This document shows positions 33,953-42,760 of a stretch of 64,000 bases of DNA, piece by piece. The stretch's first letter is position 1. Each line of letters begins with the position of its first letter. The DNA comes from Sinorhizobium fredii NGR234 (GTDB taxonomy: Bacteria > Pseudomonadota > Alphaproteobacteria > Rhizobiales > Rhizobiaceae): NCBI RefSeq assembly GCF_000018545.1, contig NC_012586.1, positions 1,054,001 through 1,118,000 of the forward strand, read 5' to 3'. The notes beneath the pieces were generated by a model, which worked only from the letters and a program-made list of their open reading frames with translations, had not been told where the DNA came from and did no database searches. A program made the translations under genes and the position numbers.

Positions 33953-35248
33953 TTACTGCTGTTCGTCGAAGGGCGGGTAGCCGTCGTTTTCCTCGATGTC
34001 CTCGTCGATCTTCTCGGCCGCGGCGGTCAGCGCCGCCTTGACATCGCCGCCGTTGAAGATCTCGTCGACCGCGCCCATGAAGGCCGAGGTGATCGCCGGA
34101 TAGGCCGGATGCGGCGGCCGGGCAATCGCGGTCTTCGAAGCTTGCTCGAAGGCGACGGCCATCGGACCGCCGGCACTGTACAGCGGCGAATCCGCAGCGA
34201 AGCTCTTCAGCCCGGGATAGGCGGAATCCTCTCGCGCATAATCGCGATACTGCTTGTCCTTCAGCATGAAGCTTACGAACTTTCCGGCAATGTCCGGATG
34301 TTCCGAGGCGGTCGTGATGCCCCAGATCCAGGTGCCGTTCGGGCTTGCGCCCTTCGGTCCGAATTTCGGCAGCGGCATCACCACGATGTCATCCTTCATC
34401 GTGGCGGCGGCTTCCGCATAGATCCAGTGGCCGCCGAAGGCGAGGGCGGCCGGATGCCCCTCGGCAAAGAACTGGTTGGTGCCGGAGGATTGCGGCACGA
34501 CCCAACCGTTCTTCACCCAAGTCTGCATCATCGTCAGCGCCTCGACGCAAGGGTCGCTGTCGAGCGTCCCGACGGATTTCCAGGTCTTGCGGTCGATCAG
34601 GTCGCAGCCCGCCGATTGCAGGATCGGGCCGTAGGCGTAGGTGATCCATTCGGTCTTGATGCCATAGCCGCGGAAGGTGTCGATCGGCCACTTGACGCCT
34701 TCGAGCTTCGAGAGCTTCCCGAGGTAGCCTTCGAATTCCTCCCGCGTCCAGGCGTCGTCCACGCCCTTCGGAATGCGGGCGCCGATCGCTTCCAGATATT
34801 TCCTGTTGCCGTAGAGGACGACGGAGGAATCGGTGAGGCCGACGGCGTAGAGGTCCTTGTCGATCGGATAGGTGCCTTGGGCGATGTTGGACTCCGTCAT
34901 GTCGTCGAGGATGTCCTTGTCGATCAGAGGCTTGATCGGCTGCAGGTAGCCCGACCAGACATAGTTCGCGAGGAACGGCGCATCGAGTTCCATGACGTCC
35001 GGCAACTGCTTGGACATGACGGCGGCGCTGAACTTTTCGTTATAGGCGTCGTGCGGTGCATAGATCAGTTCGACATCGACGTCAGGATTGGCCGCCTCGA
35101 AACGCTTGGCGACGTCGCCATAGGTCGTGACCCAGCCAGGGTCGCCCTGATGCATCACCTGGATGACCGTCCTCGCCTCGGCATGGGCCATGACGACGCC
35201 CAAGGCCGCGGACGCTACGAGTGCTTGAAGTAAACGTTTACCCATCAT
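33953..35248 (-). CDS. Sugar ABC transporter binding protein
   Basis: 431 residues of the CUT1 extracellular solute-binding family (cluster B). A signal peptide is visible (KRLLQALVASAALGVVMAHAEA), then TVIQVMHQGDPGWVTTYGDVAKRFEAANPDVD, the normal mature N-domain in shape. GAGGAGG lies nine bases before the second of three close ATGs, which was taken as the start. The gene carries a palindromic LacI-type operator inside codons 3-6. Likely ligand sucrose or fructo-oligosaccharide, judged from the GH32 partner. First structural gene of the operon. Confidence 0.87.
   Translation of the reverse strand: MMGKRLLQALVASAALGVVMAHAEARTVIQVMHQGDPGWVTTYGDVAKRFEAANPDVDVELIYAPHDAYNEKFSAAVMSKQLPDVMELDAPFLANYVWSGYLQPIKPLIDKDILDDMTESNIAQGTYPIDKDLYAVGLTDSSVVLYGNRKYLEAIGARIPKGVDDAWTREEFEGYLGKLSKLEGVKWPIDTFRGYGIKTEWITYAYGPILQSAGCDLIDRKTWKSVGTLDSDPCVEALTMMQTWVKNGWVVPQSSGTNQFFAEGHPAALAFGGHWIYAEAAATMKDDIVVMPLPKFGPKGASPNGTWIWGITTASEHPDIAGKFVSFMLKDKQYRDYAREDSAYPGLKSFAADSPLYSAGGPMAVAFEQASKTAIARPPHPAYPAITSAFMGAVDEIFNGGDVKAALTAAAEKIDEDIEENDGYPPFDEQQ
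35230..35241. promoter_or_regulatory. LacI-family operator inside the 5' end of the binding-protein gene
   Basis: GTAAACGTTTAC, a perfect 12-bp palindrome with a central CG, matching the LacI/GalR core AANCGNTT. A related copy (10 of 12 bases) lies at 36308-36319 before the linked lacI-type gene. Confidence 0.65.
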
Positions 35249-35288
35249 TGTCATACTCCTCCTCAACGGGTTTGCGCAGCTGTTGAAT

Positions 35289-36293
35289 TCAGACGGAAGA
35301 CCGTTCCACCAATTGGAACGGCAACTTTCGCACCTCCCCGGGCACCGCATCGCTCGAAAGCAGAATGTCGGCCGCCATCCGGCCCATGGCGCGATGCGGC
35401 AGGGCCATGGTTGTCAAAGGCGGATCGAGGCGCGAGGCGATATCGAGCTGGTTGTCGAAACTCGCGACCGCGACATCGTCCGGGATCTGCGCGCCGATCC
35501 GGCGCAGCGCCCCATAGACCTCCATCGCGACACGGTCGTTGCCGCACAGGATCGCATCGGGGCGGCTGGGTCCGCTCATCAGTTCCGTGACATGCGAAAG
35601 GACAAGGCTCGGCGCCCTGTCGCTGTAGATCGCCCGGCGCACTGCCGGCAGGACTCTTTCTCCGGATCCATTGAGCCCGGCCTCGCTCATCGCCTGGCGA
35701 AAACCGGCAGCGCGCAGCTCGCCGGCAAGCAGGCCGGGCAGGTTGATGAAAGCGATGCTGCGACGCCCGGCGTCGATCAGGTAGCTGGTAATCTCGTGTG
35801 CGGCGCCGATTTCGTCGGGCACCAGCGAAGTGACGCGTTCATTCGCCTCGCGACAATTGATCATCACGCCGACGGTGCCGGCAAATTCCTCGGGCAGCGA
35901 GACGGTCTTGTGATACATCGCCGCATAGGCGATCGCCCGCGGGCGGAAGCGGCGGACTTCCTCGACCACCGAGGCAACGTCACGGCGGCCGGACAGCGTC
36001 ATCGCGAAGACGGCCATATCCGAGGCCCGGGCGGCGCCGTCGAGGCCGCGGATGATCTCGGTCGCGAAGGGCGAGGTTATCAACTCGTCGGCGACGACGC
36101 CGATCAGCGGCATCCAGCCCTGTCGCATGCTGCGCGCGGCGAGGTTGGTGACATAGCCGAGCTCCTCGGCAATTTCCTTGATCCGCTGCCGCGTCTCGTC
36201 CGACATGCGCGCCGAACCGCCGTGCAACGCCCCGGACACGGTCTTGACCGAAACGCCGGCGCGTTCGGCTATGTCGCTCAGCGAAATGGTCAC
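35289..36293 (-). CDS. LacI-family transcriptional regulator of the fructoside operon
   Basis: 334 residues. N-terminal HTH and hinge helix (SLSDIAERAGVSVKTVSGAL...ARSMRQG), then a periplasmic-binding-protein-like effector domain (GVVADELITSPFATEIIRGL, ILCGNDRVAMEVYGALRRIG, VASFDNQLDIASRLDPPLTT). It lies directly before the binding-protein gene on the same strand with a 40-base gap, so probably represses this operon and itself, released by a fructoside or its hydrolysis product. Two matching operators support this. Confidence 0.9.
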   Translation of the reverse strand: MTISLSDIAERAGVSVKTVSGALHGGSARMSDETRQRIKEIAEELGYVTNLAARSMRQGWMPLIGVVADELITSPFATEIIRGLDGAARASDMAVFAMTLSGRRDVASVVEEVRRFRPRAIAYAAMYHKTVSLPEEFAGTVGVMINCREANERVTSLVPDEIGAAHEITSYLIDAGRRSIAFINLPGLLAGELRAAGFRQAMSEAGLNGSGERVLPAVRRAIYSDRAPSLVLSHVTELMSGPSRPDAILCGNDRVAMEVYGALRRIGAQIPDDVAVASFDNQLDIASRLDPPLTTMALPHRAMGRMAADILLSSDAVPGEVRKLPFQLVERSSV

Positions 36294-36648
36294 GAGAGGT
36301 CCCTTGGGTTAACGATTACTCATCATTACCATTGCCACGTGACGGCTGTCAATCCGCGCCAGGCATACGATGTTGGCTTCCACGTGCCGACGCTGTCAAA
36401 TGCGCCGCGGGGGCCGCATACAGGTCGCTCGATCGAGGCTTGTCCGAATTGCGGAATGCCTCCCCGAGCAAATGCAGATGCAACTTCTGCGGCAGAGTAC
36501 CGGGGCTATATCTCTTACGCTTTTCCCCATTCTAACCTATATTAGGAGGCGTGAATTTCGACGAAAGGTAGAGAGCGGACAGAAAGAGCCCTGCGTGGAT
36601 CCATCTTCCCGCTTCGCCCGGTAGCGAAACCAGAGGCTTTGACGGAGA
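36294..36648. other. Intergenic region between lacI-type and NfeD-type genes (355 bases)
   Basis: Besides the operator at 36308-36319, no gene can be supported. Around 36440-36490 scattered CxxC patterns appear in three different frames (CPNCG, CNFCG), which might be an eroded zinc-ribbon gene but is too weak to call. TATATTAGGAGGCG at 36538 looks like an AT-rich promoter end plus a ribosome site, but is followed only by a six-codon frame. Confidence 0.4.
36308..36319. promoter_or_regulatory. Second LacI-family operator, before the regulator gene
   Basis: GTTAACGATTAC, identical at 10 of 12 positions to the perfect palindrome at 35230-35241, 15 bases ahead of the regulator's start codon. Confidence 0.5.
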
Positions 36649-38016
36649 ATGTCCCGAATCCTCACGCTGGTGCTGTTCCTGCTGTCGGCTTTCGCGTTGC
36701 CAATTTCGTCTGTGTCCGCGGCCGAGCGGGTTGCCTTGGTCCTGCATGTCAACGGTGCGATCAGCCCAGCGACGGCGGAGTATGTGATCCGGGGACTGCA
36801 GCGGGCCGAGGATCGCGGCGTCGCGCTGGTGGTGCTGCAGATGGATACCCCCGGCGGTCTCGACACGTCGATGCGCGACATCATCCGCGCCATCCTCGAT
36901 TCCTCCGTGCCGGTGGCCAGTTTCGTCGCGCCGAGCGGGGCGAGGGCGGCGAGCGCCGGGACGTACATCCTTTACGCCAGCCATGTGGCGGCAATGGCGC
37001 CGGGGACCAATCTGGGCGCCGCGACACCGATCGCCATCGGGGGAGGGCTGTTCGGCGGTGACGATGAAAGTGAAAAGGAGAAGCCCGCCGACCAAGGAAA
37101 GCCCGACGTTCCCAAGCCGCCGTCGAGTGCCGGCGAGGCAAAGCTGATCAACGATGCGGTGGCCTATATCCGCGGCCTTGCCGAGTTGCGCAATCGCAAT
37201 GCCGATTGGGCCGAGAAGGCGGTGCGCGAGGCCGCAAGCCTTTCTTCGCCGGCGGCGGTACGAGAGAAGGTTGTCGACTTCACCGCCGTCTCAATCGAGG
37301 ACCTCCTCAAGCAGGCTCATGGCCGCACGGTTCGCATCGGTCAGACCGACAGCCGGCTCGATACGACGGGACTTGCCGCTGAAGACCTCCTGCCCGACTG
37401 GCGCACGCGGCTCCTCTCGGTGATCACCGATCCGAATGTCGCGCTGCTGCTGATGGTCGTCGGCATTTATGGGTTGATCTTCGAGTTCCTGACGCCCGGC
37501 ACCGTCGTGCCGGGTACGATCGGCGGCATCTGCCTGCTGCTCGGTCTCTATGCGCTGGCGGTCCTGCCGGTAAGTTATGCCGGCATCGGTCTGATCATTC
37601 TCGGCGTGGCGCTGCTGGTGGGAGAGGCGCACGCGCCGTCCTTCGGCGTCCTCGGGCTCGGCGGCGGCGTTGCGATCGTGCTCGGTGCGGCCATCCTGTT
37701 CGATACCGACGTGCCCGGGCTGCAGGTGTCCTGGCCGGTTCTCGCCGGCGTGGCGATCGCAAGCTTCGCCTTCAGCCTCATTGTCGCCCGCCTCGCCTTC
37801 GTGTCCCGCCGGCACAAGGTCGCCACGGGCGCCGAGCAGATGATCGGTATTCTCGGCAAGGTTGATACCTGGACAGGGGCCGGAGGTTACGTCATCGCGC
37901 ACGGGGAGCGCTGGAGAGCGGTGAGCGGCGAGCCGCTCGGCCCCGGCGAGGACGTGATGGTGATCGGTCGGGACGGCTTGACGCTCGAGGTCGAGCGCCG
38001 GGCAAAACGAAGCTAG
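36649..38016 (+). CDS. NfeD-family membrane serine protease (ClpP-class, long form)
   Basis: 455 residues. Signal peptide, then a ClpP/SppA-like protease domain: [20 protein letters not shown] and the serine in [17 protein letters not shown]; the general-base Lys is probably in [13 protein letters not shown]. After a Pro/Lys-rich loop come four to five membrane helices and a C-terminal NfeD OB-fold ([19 protein letters not shown]). Long NfeD proteins pair with stomatins; here the slipin gene starts 14 bases after the stop, the classic arrangement. They are thought to cleave stomatin's hydrophobic tail in membrane quality control. Confidence 0.9.
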   Translation: MSRILTLVLFLLSAFALPISSVSAAERVALVLHVNGAISPATAEYVIRGLQRAEDRGVALVVLQMDTPGGLDTSMRDIIRAILDSSVPVASFVAPSGARAASAGTYILYASHVAAMAPGTNLGAATPIAIGGGLFGGDDESEKEKPADQGKPDVPKPPSSAGEAKLINDAVAYIRGLAELRNRNADWAEKAVREAASLSSPAAVREKVVDFTAVSIEDLLKQAHGRTVRIGQTDSRLDTTGLAAEDLLPDWRTRLLSVITDPNVALLLMVVGIYGLIFEFLTPGTVVPGTIGGICLLLGLYALAVLPVSYAGIGLIILGVALLVGEAHAPSFGVLGLGGGVAIVLGAAILFDTDVPGLQVSWPVLAGVAIASFAFSLIVARLAFVSRRHKVATGAEQMIGILGKVDTWTGAGGYVIAHGERWRAVSGEPLGPGEDVMVIGRDGLTLEVERRAKRS

Positions 38017-38030
38017 AAGTGGAGGAGTTG

Positions 38031-38804
38031 ATGCCCTTTGTTGGAAGTCTCGTTCCGCTCGCCGCGGCACTGTTTTTCCTGCTGATCGTCATCGCCTATG
38101 CGATCCGGATCCTTCGGGAATACGAGCGCGGCGTCATCTTCACCCTCGGCCGCTTCACCGGCGTCAAGGGACCGGGTCTCATCCTGCTTCTTCCCTATGT
38201 GCAACAGATGGTGCGCGTCGATCTCAGGACGCGCGTCCTCGATGTGCCGAGCCAGGACGTCATCTCGCATGACAACGTCTCGGTCCGCGTCAGCGCGGTC
38301 ATTTATTTCCGGGTGATCGATGCGGAGAAATCGACGATACAGGTCGAGGACTTCATGGCGGCGACGAGCCAGCTTGCCCAGACGACGCTGCGATCGGTGC
38401 TCGGCAAGCATGACCTCGACGAGATGCTGGCGGAACGCGACAGGTTGAACGACGACATCCAGAAGATCCTCGACGTGCAGACCGATGCCTGGGGCATCAA
38501 GGTCGCGACCGTCGAGATCAAGCATGTCGACATCAATGAATCGATGATCCGGGCGATCGCCCGCCAGGCGGAAGCCGAACGCGAGCGGCGCGCCAAGGTG
38601 ATCAACGCCGAGGGCGAGCAACAGGCAGCCGCAAAACTGCTCGAGGCGGCGCAAATCCTCGCCCGCCAGCCGCAAGCCATGCAGCTGCGCTACCTGAGCA
38701 CGCTCAACGTCATCGCCGGCGAGAAGAACTCGACGATCATCTTTCCCTTCCCGATGGAGATCGCCGAAATGCTCGCGGCCAAGACCGGACGCTCTTCGGA
38801 ATGA
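38031..38804 (+). CDS. Slipin (stomatin/prohibitin family)
   Basis: 257 residues. One N-terminal membrane hairpin ([17 protein letters not shown]) followed by the SPFH domain: [39 protein letters not shown], and the coiled-coil helix [19 protein letters not shown]. Ends with a hydrophobic stretch [12 protein letters not shown], the type cut by NfeD proteases. GTGGAGGAGTTG precedes the ATG at 38031. Operon with the NfeD protease. Confidence 0.92.
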   Translation: MPFVGSLVPLAAALFFLLIVIAYAIRILREYERGVIFTLGRFTGVKGPGLILLLPYVQQMVRVDLRTRVLDVPSQDVISHDNVSVRVSAVIYFRVIDAEKSTIQVEDFMAATSQLAQTTLRSVLGKHDLDEMLAERDRLNDDIQKILDVQTDAWGIKVATVEIKHVDINESMIRAIARQAEAERERRAKVINAEGEQQAAAKLLEAAQILARQPQAMQLRYLSTLNVIAGEKNSTIIFPFPMEIAEMLAAKTGRSSE

Positions 38805-38843
38805 CAGCAGCGAGGCGCGACCGGCGGCAGGACCGCCGCGGCG

Positions 38844-39233
38844 TCACATGACCATCTGCCGCGCCAGTTTCTCGGTCAGTTCCTCCTGTTCTTCGCTGAC
38901 GCGCTTTGCCGCCTGGGTGGCAAGCTGTGCGCCCATCTGCGTGAACCGCTCCGCCTCGTCGGAATAGTCCTGGAAGGCGTTGCGCCAGAAGCTGCAATAG
39001 AGATCGAAGCCGTCGCGCGCATAGTCAGACGCGAGCAGGTCCTCCCAGAGTTGCAGGTGCTGCTCGCTCCGGCTCTGCATGAAGGTGAGCGCCTCGATCT
39101 GGCCGCGCAAGGCCGTTTGCAGCATGTCCGCCTGGAAGCGCGCCGCCGACAGCATCAGCGATCGACCTTCAGGCCCCACGGGCCATCGAGGCCACGTTGC
39201 GGGTGCAAGTGTGTCGGATATTTTCTTCGACAT
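38844..39233 (-). CDS. Small phasin-like helical protein
   Basis: 129 residues. AAAAGGAGGTTCTGCG gives a strong ribosome site before the ATG at 39233. After a Pro-rich start the sequence is entirely helical and amphipathic (MLQTALRGQIEALTFMQSRS, FTQMGAQLATQAAKRVSEEQ), with the aromatic spacing of phasins, proteins that coat polyhydroxybutyrate granules. I cannot assign it firmly to the phasin family; a generic helical stress protein is the alternative. It shares its upstream region with the PNPOx gene and the FixK box. Confidence 0.6.
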   Translation of the reverse strand: MSKKISDTLAPATWPRWPVGPEGRSLMLSAARFQADMLQTALRGQIEALTFMQSRSEQHLQLWEDLLASDYARDGFDLYCSFWRNAFQDYSDEAERFTQMGAQLATQAAKRVSEEQEELTEKLARQMVM

Positions 39234-39393
39234 CGCAGAACCTCCTTTTCTGCAGCATCTCGCTGTATCATCGCAAACCGAAATCATGCGTGACGACTGA
39301 TCGCGTCGTTCGGAAAATGGTGGGCGCCCTCTACGCGGGCGGATTGGCGGTGCCTTTTGAGTGCCAAGCTAAGGTGGCCAGTCCGTGCGATCA

Positions 39394-39407
39394 TTGATCC
39401 GTATCAA
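39394..39407. promoter_or_regulatory. FixK/FNR box (anaerobox)
   Basis: TTGATCCGTATCAA: a perfect TTGAT-N4-ATCAA palindrome, 119 bases before the PNPOx start and 161 before the divergent phasin-like gene. FixK (with FixLJ) uses this sequence in rhizobia to activate genes in low oxygen. Confidence 0.7.
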
Positions 39408-39525
39408 TCGCAATCGCAACGACCTTCGCCGCAGCACACCTCAGGTCTTGACCTCGGTCAAGGCCAGTCCGGCACTCGGGCGCCAGACTAGAGCATTTAG
39501 ATCGCTTGATGAAGGGACTTACATC

Positions 39526-39984
39526 ATGTTCATCAGGGAAATGACCGAAGAGGAGTGCATCGCCGTCGTCAAGTCCGGGCGGCTCGCCCGGCTCGCGTGC
39601 TCGAAGGACGACCGGCCCTACGTCGTTCCGATCCACTACGCCTATGCCGGACGGTGCCTCTATAGCTTCTCGATGCCGGGCCGGAAGATCGAGTGGATGC
39701 GGGCCAATCCGCGTGTCTGCGTGCAGCTCGATGCGTTTTCAAGCGCGCAACAGTGGAAGAGCGTGCTCCTCTACGGGCAGTATCAGGAGCTTCCGGAGAC
39801 GGCGCAATGGCATAACGAGCGCCTGCACGCCTGGTCTCTTCTTCAGGAACATGTCAACTGGTGGGAGCCTGGTGGTTTGAAGCCGGGACTCCAGCAGACG
39901 CTCGGCGCGTCGCCGCACGTGTTTTACTGCATCGGCGTCGACGAGATGACGGGGCGTGCCGCCGTGGCGGAAGATAGGGGCTGA
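39526..39984 (+). CDS. Pyridoxamine 5'-phosphate oxidase-family (split-barrel flavin-binding) protein
   Basis: 152 residues of the FMN-binding split-barrel fold. The pattern GRLARLACSKDDRPYVVPIHYAY and FSMPGRKIEWMRANPRVCVQ is typical of the small nitroimidazole-resistance-like/PNPOx branch; it lacks the C-terminal domain of true PdxH. It probably binds FMN, heme or F420-like cofactors and acts in redox chemistry, but no reaction can be named. AAGGGACTTACATC precedes the ATG at 39526; the longer frame from 39385 was rejected because it runs over the control region. A FixK box lies upstream. The ADH gene converges 19 bases after its stop. Confidence 0.8.
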   Translation: MFIREMTEEECIAVVKSGRLARLACSKDDRPYVVPIHYAYAGRCLYSFSMPGRKIEWMRANPRVCVQLDAFSSAQQWKSVLLYGQYQELPETAQWHNERLHAWSLLQEHVNWWEPGGLKPGLQQTLGASPHVFYCIGVDEMTGRAAVAEDRG

Positions 39985-40003
39985 ACCACCGTGCGTCGCT
40001 CGC

Positions 40004-41029
40004 TTACGGCACGAGCACCGCGGCGCCCTTCAAGCGGCCGGCGCGCAGGTCATCGAGGGCGGCATTTGCCTTGTCGAGCGGATAGACGGTGGTTCGGGTT
40101 TGCACGCCCGCCCCGGCGGCGATCGCGAGGAACTCGCGGGCGTCCTGGCGCGTCAGGTTAGCAACTGACAGGAGCTCGCGCTCGCCCCAGAGCGCCGCAT
40201 AGGGCATGGCAGGAAGGTCGGTCATATGAATGCCGCCGCAGACGACACGCCCGCCCTTGCACACCGCCTTCAGTGCAATCGGCACGAGGTCTCCAACCGG
40301 GGCGAAGATGATCGCCGCATCCAGGTGCTCCGGCGGCGCTTCGTCCGAAGCACCCGCCCAGGCCGCGCCGAGATCGAGGGCGAAGCGCTGTGCCGCCGTG
40401 TCCGCGGACCGCGTGAAGGCGTAGACCGTCCTCCCCTGCCACAGGCAGACCTGGGTGATGATGTGCGCGGCGGCGCCGAACCCGTAAATGCCGATCTTCA
40501 GGCCGTCGCCGGCCCGCTTCAGCGATCGCCAGCCTATAAGGCCGGCGCAAAGCAGTGGCGCGAGCGACGCGGGGTCGCCGGCAGCGTCGAGATCGAAGGC
40601 ATAGTCGGCATCCGCAACCACATGGGTGGCAAAGCCGCCGTCGCGGGTATAGCCCGTGAACAATGGACTGTCGCAGAGGTTTTCCCTGTCTGAGCGGCAA
40701 TAGAAGCATGTCCGACAGGTATGGCCGAGCCACGGGACGCCAACACGGCGACCAATCCTTGTCGGGTCAACCGCGGCGCCGACCGCCTCGACGACGCCGA
40801 CGATCTCGTGGCCGGGAACGAGCGGCAGCTTCGGCCGTGGCAAATCTCCATCGACCACGTGCAGGTCCGTGCGGCATACGGCGCAGGCCTCGACCTTCAG
40901 CCGCACCTGGCCGGGGAGCGGTTCCGGCAGAGGCCGCTCGACCGCCACCAGCGGTTTGCCGATTTCCTCGAGAACCATCGCCCGCATGGATGTTGGCCTG
41001 GTTGAAATGATCTGCTGTGCCACGGACAT
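40004..41029 (-). CDS. Zinc-dependent alcohol dehydrogenase
   Basis: 341 residues, medium-chain dehydrogenase/reductase. Catalytic zinc site: Cys in CAVCRTDLHVVDGD and GHEIVGVVEAVG; structural zinc cysteines in CRTCFYCRSDRENLC. The cofactor fold is IGIYGFGAAAHIITQVCLWQG. The FATHVVADADYAF segment and low similarity to glutathione-type enzymes place it with the YahK/AdhP-like group of alcohol dehydrogenases. NAD(H) or NADP(H) oxidation of alcohols or aldehyde reduction. Convergent with the PNPOx gene and divergent from a Nudix gene. Confidence 0.9.
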   Translation of the reverse strand: MSVAQQIISTRPTSMRAMVLEEIGKPLVAVERPLPEPLPGQVRLKVEACAVCRTDLHVVDGDLPRPKLPLVPGHEIVGVVEAVGAAVDPTRIGRRVGVPWLGHTCRTCFYCRSDRENLCDSPLFTGYTRDGGFATHVVADADYAFDLDAAGDPASLAPLLCAGLIGWRSLKRAGDGLKIGIYGFGAAAHIITQVCLWQGRTVYAFTRSADTAAQRFALDLGAAWAGASDEAPPEHLDAAIIFAPVGDLVPIALKAVCKGGRVVCGGIHMTDLPAMPYAALWGERELLSVANLTRQDAREFLAIAAGAGVQTRTTVYPLDKANAALDDLRAGRLKGAAVLVP

Positions 41030-41116
41030 TCATCCGAAGCCGGTCGCTTCGATGATATCCTGCCCTGCCCGCCGAGGTCGAGACTGCCGTCGGCGTTATC
41101 TATCGGAGGATCGGAC

Positions 41117-41581
41117 ATGGCGAAGAAAAGCGCGGGTATCCTGCTCTACAAATACGAAGCCGGTGCGCTTCTCGTCCTGCTCGTTCATCCCGGCGGCCCC
41201 TTCTGGAGCAACAGGGACCTCGGGGCCTGGTCGATCCCGAAAGGCGAATACGAGGCCGGCGAGGAGCCGGAAGCGGCGGCGCGCCGCGAGTTTTTCGAGG
41301 AGACCGGTATTGCGGTAACGGGACCGTTGGAACCGCTTGGCGAGGAGCGCCTGAAAAGCGGCAAGCTGGTCGCCGCCTTTGCGGGCGAAAGCGAGTTCGA
41401 CATCGCCAGCATTCGCAGCAACCTGTTCGAGATGGAGTGGCCCCCCAAGAGCGGGCGCATGCAATCCTTCCCGGAGGTGGATCGCGCCGAATGGTTCACG
41501 CTCGACGATGCGCGGGAAAAGATAAACGCCGCTCAAAAAGCGTTCATCGATCGCCTCGAGGCCCGGTGCAACGGACCATAA
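41117..41581 (+). CDS. Nudix hydrolase
   Basis: 154 residues. Nudix box GEYEAGEEPEAAARREFFEE followed by TGI is complete (GX5EX7REUXEEXGU). The N-terminus (SAGILLYKYEAGALLVLLVHPGGPFW) and the tail with FPEVDRAEWFTLDDAREKIN match the small NTP pyrophosphohydrolase group including MutT-like and diadenosine-polyphosphate enzymes. GGAGGATCGG precedes the ATG. Substrate not assigned. Its stop lies 9 bases from that of cysG. Confidence 0.87.
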   Translation: MAKKSAGILLYKYEAGALLVLLVHPGGPFWSNRDLGAWSIPKGEYEAGEEPEAAARREFFEETGIAVTGPLEPLGEERLKSGKLVAAFAGESEFDIASIRSNLFEMEWPPKSGRMQSFPEVDRAEWFTLDDAREKINAAQKAFIDRLEARCNGP

Positions 41582-41590
41582 GAAGGCAAC

Positions 41591-42760
41591 CTAATGGCCC
41601 GCGACTCGAAGACGTTGCTCGTGGGCCTGCTCGACCATGCCCGCGTCGATGATCGTCTTGGCATCGTCGTTCTCCCACGCGCCGCGGCGACGATCGGCGA
41701 CGCCCGGTACGATCTCCACGGGAATGCCGAGTTTGCCAAGCCATGCAGCTTCTTGTTGGCTGTCGGCATTGGTCACCGGATCGCCCGCCTGAAGGCGCAC
41801 GACGCGCTTTCCGGCTCTCGCGAGAACGTTTACCGACGCGCTTCCATCTTGAATGCCCGCGTCCCGGCTCGGTTGGCTGACCAGGATGCGCTTGGCCTCG
41901 CGCCGCGCCAGTTCCAGCACGTCGTTTGAAATCCGCTCATCGTAGAGGATGACGTCGGCCGCCTGGAGCGCCCGGACCGACTTGAGGGTCAAGAGTTCCG
42001 CATCGCCCGGGCCTGCGCCGACGATGGTGACGCGGCCGACGGGGGGGCGGGGCGTCGCCAGACGATCCATCTCCACCATCAGCCGCGCCTCAACACCCTC
42101 CTCCGGTGTATCGATAAATGCCCGGTCGACGAAACGCTCCCAGAAGGCGCGGCGCTGGACGCCCGGTTGCAGTCGTCCATTCACCCGCTCGCGGATCGCC
42201 TGGGCGATCCCAGCCCAGCGCTTGATCGCCGGCGGCAGCAGGGTCTCGATCCGCCGCCGGATCGCCTGCGCCAGGATGGGTGCCGCCCCGTCGGTCGAGA
42301 TTGCCACGACAACGGGCGAGCGATTGACGATCGATCCGAACTGGAACTGGCAGAACTGCGGCTTGTCGATGACGTTGACGGGCACGCCAGCCAAGCGCGC
42401 CGCCTTGAAGAAGGCCTCGGCCCCTCGATCATCGTCACAGTCGGCGATCGCCAGCGCCGCATCGCCGAAGATGCCGTCATGCCAGGATTCGTCATGATGC
42501 ACGAAGGAGCCGTCTTCATCGGCGGCGCCGCGGGCGATGAGGTCGAGAAAACCGTCGCCGAGGTCCGCATGCGATGCGTAAATGTGCACTTCGGCGCCGC
42601 AGGCCGCCAGAAGTTCGGCTTTCCAGGCGGCGCCGTCGCTGCCGCCGGCAACGACGGCCCGCTTGCCTTTCAACGACCAGAAAAGCGGCAGCGTCGCGAG
42701 CGCCGCGACGCGCTGCGGCTTCGAGGCTCGATCATTCGGCAGCGGCGGCAAGGCATGCAT
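41591..42760 (-). CDS. cysG: CysG-type siroheme synthase with shortened methyltransferase domain
   Basis: 389 residues; typical CysG has about 460. Residues 20-120 form the precorrin-2 dehydrogenase/ferrochelatase Rossmann part (LKGKRAVVAGGSDGAAWKAE), then the dimer domain and the start of the uroporphyrinogen methyltransferase (VGRVTIVGAGPGDAELLTLK, DVILYDERISNDVL). After VRLQAGDP the usual FGRxxEE continuation is replaced by VTNADSQQEAAWLG and the protein ends about 30 residues past EIVPGV, lacking roughly the last 100 residues of the domain. It overlaps nasA by 29 bases. Makes siroheme for NirB, or at least its last two steps. Confidence 0.82.
   Translation of the reverse strand: MHALPPLPNDRASKPQRVAALATLPLFWSLKGKRAVVAGGSDGAAWKAELLAACGAEVHIYASHADLGDGFLDLIARGAADEDGSFVHHDESWHDGIFGDAALAIADCDDDRGAEAFFKAARLAGVPVNVIDKPQFCQFQFGSIVNRSPVVVAISTDGAAPILAQAIRRRIETLLPPAIKRWAGIAQAIRERVNGRLQPGVQRRAFWERFVDRAFIDTPEEGVEARLMVEMDRLATPRPPVGRVTIVGAGPGDAELLTLKSVRALQAADVILYDERISNDVLELARREAKRILVSQPSRDAGIQDGSASVNVLARAGKRVVRLQAGDPVTNADSQQEAAWLGKLGIPVEIVPGVADRRRGAWENDDAKTIIDAGMVEQAHEQRLRVAGH

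Noticed and set aside
36430..36545. Possible zinc-ribbon gene (CPNCG, CNFCG)
   Set aside because: The CxxC pairs lie in different frames and would need several frameshifts; no start, no ribosome site. Kept only as a remark for the gap.
39526..39984. Calling the PNPOx-family protein PdxH
   Set aside because: Too short and lacking the C-terminal dimerisation domain and substrate residues of true pyridoxamine phosphate oxidase.
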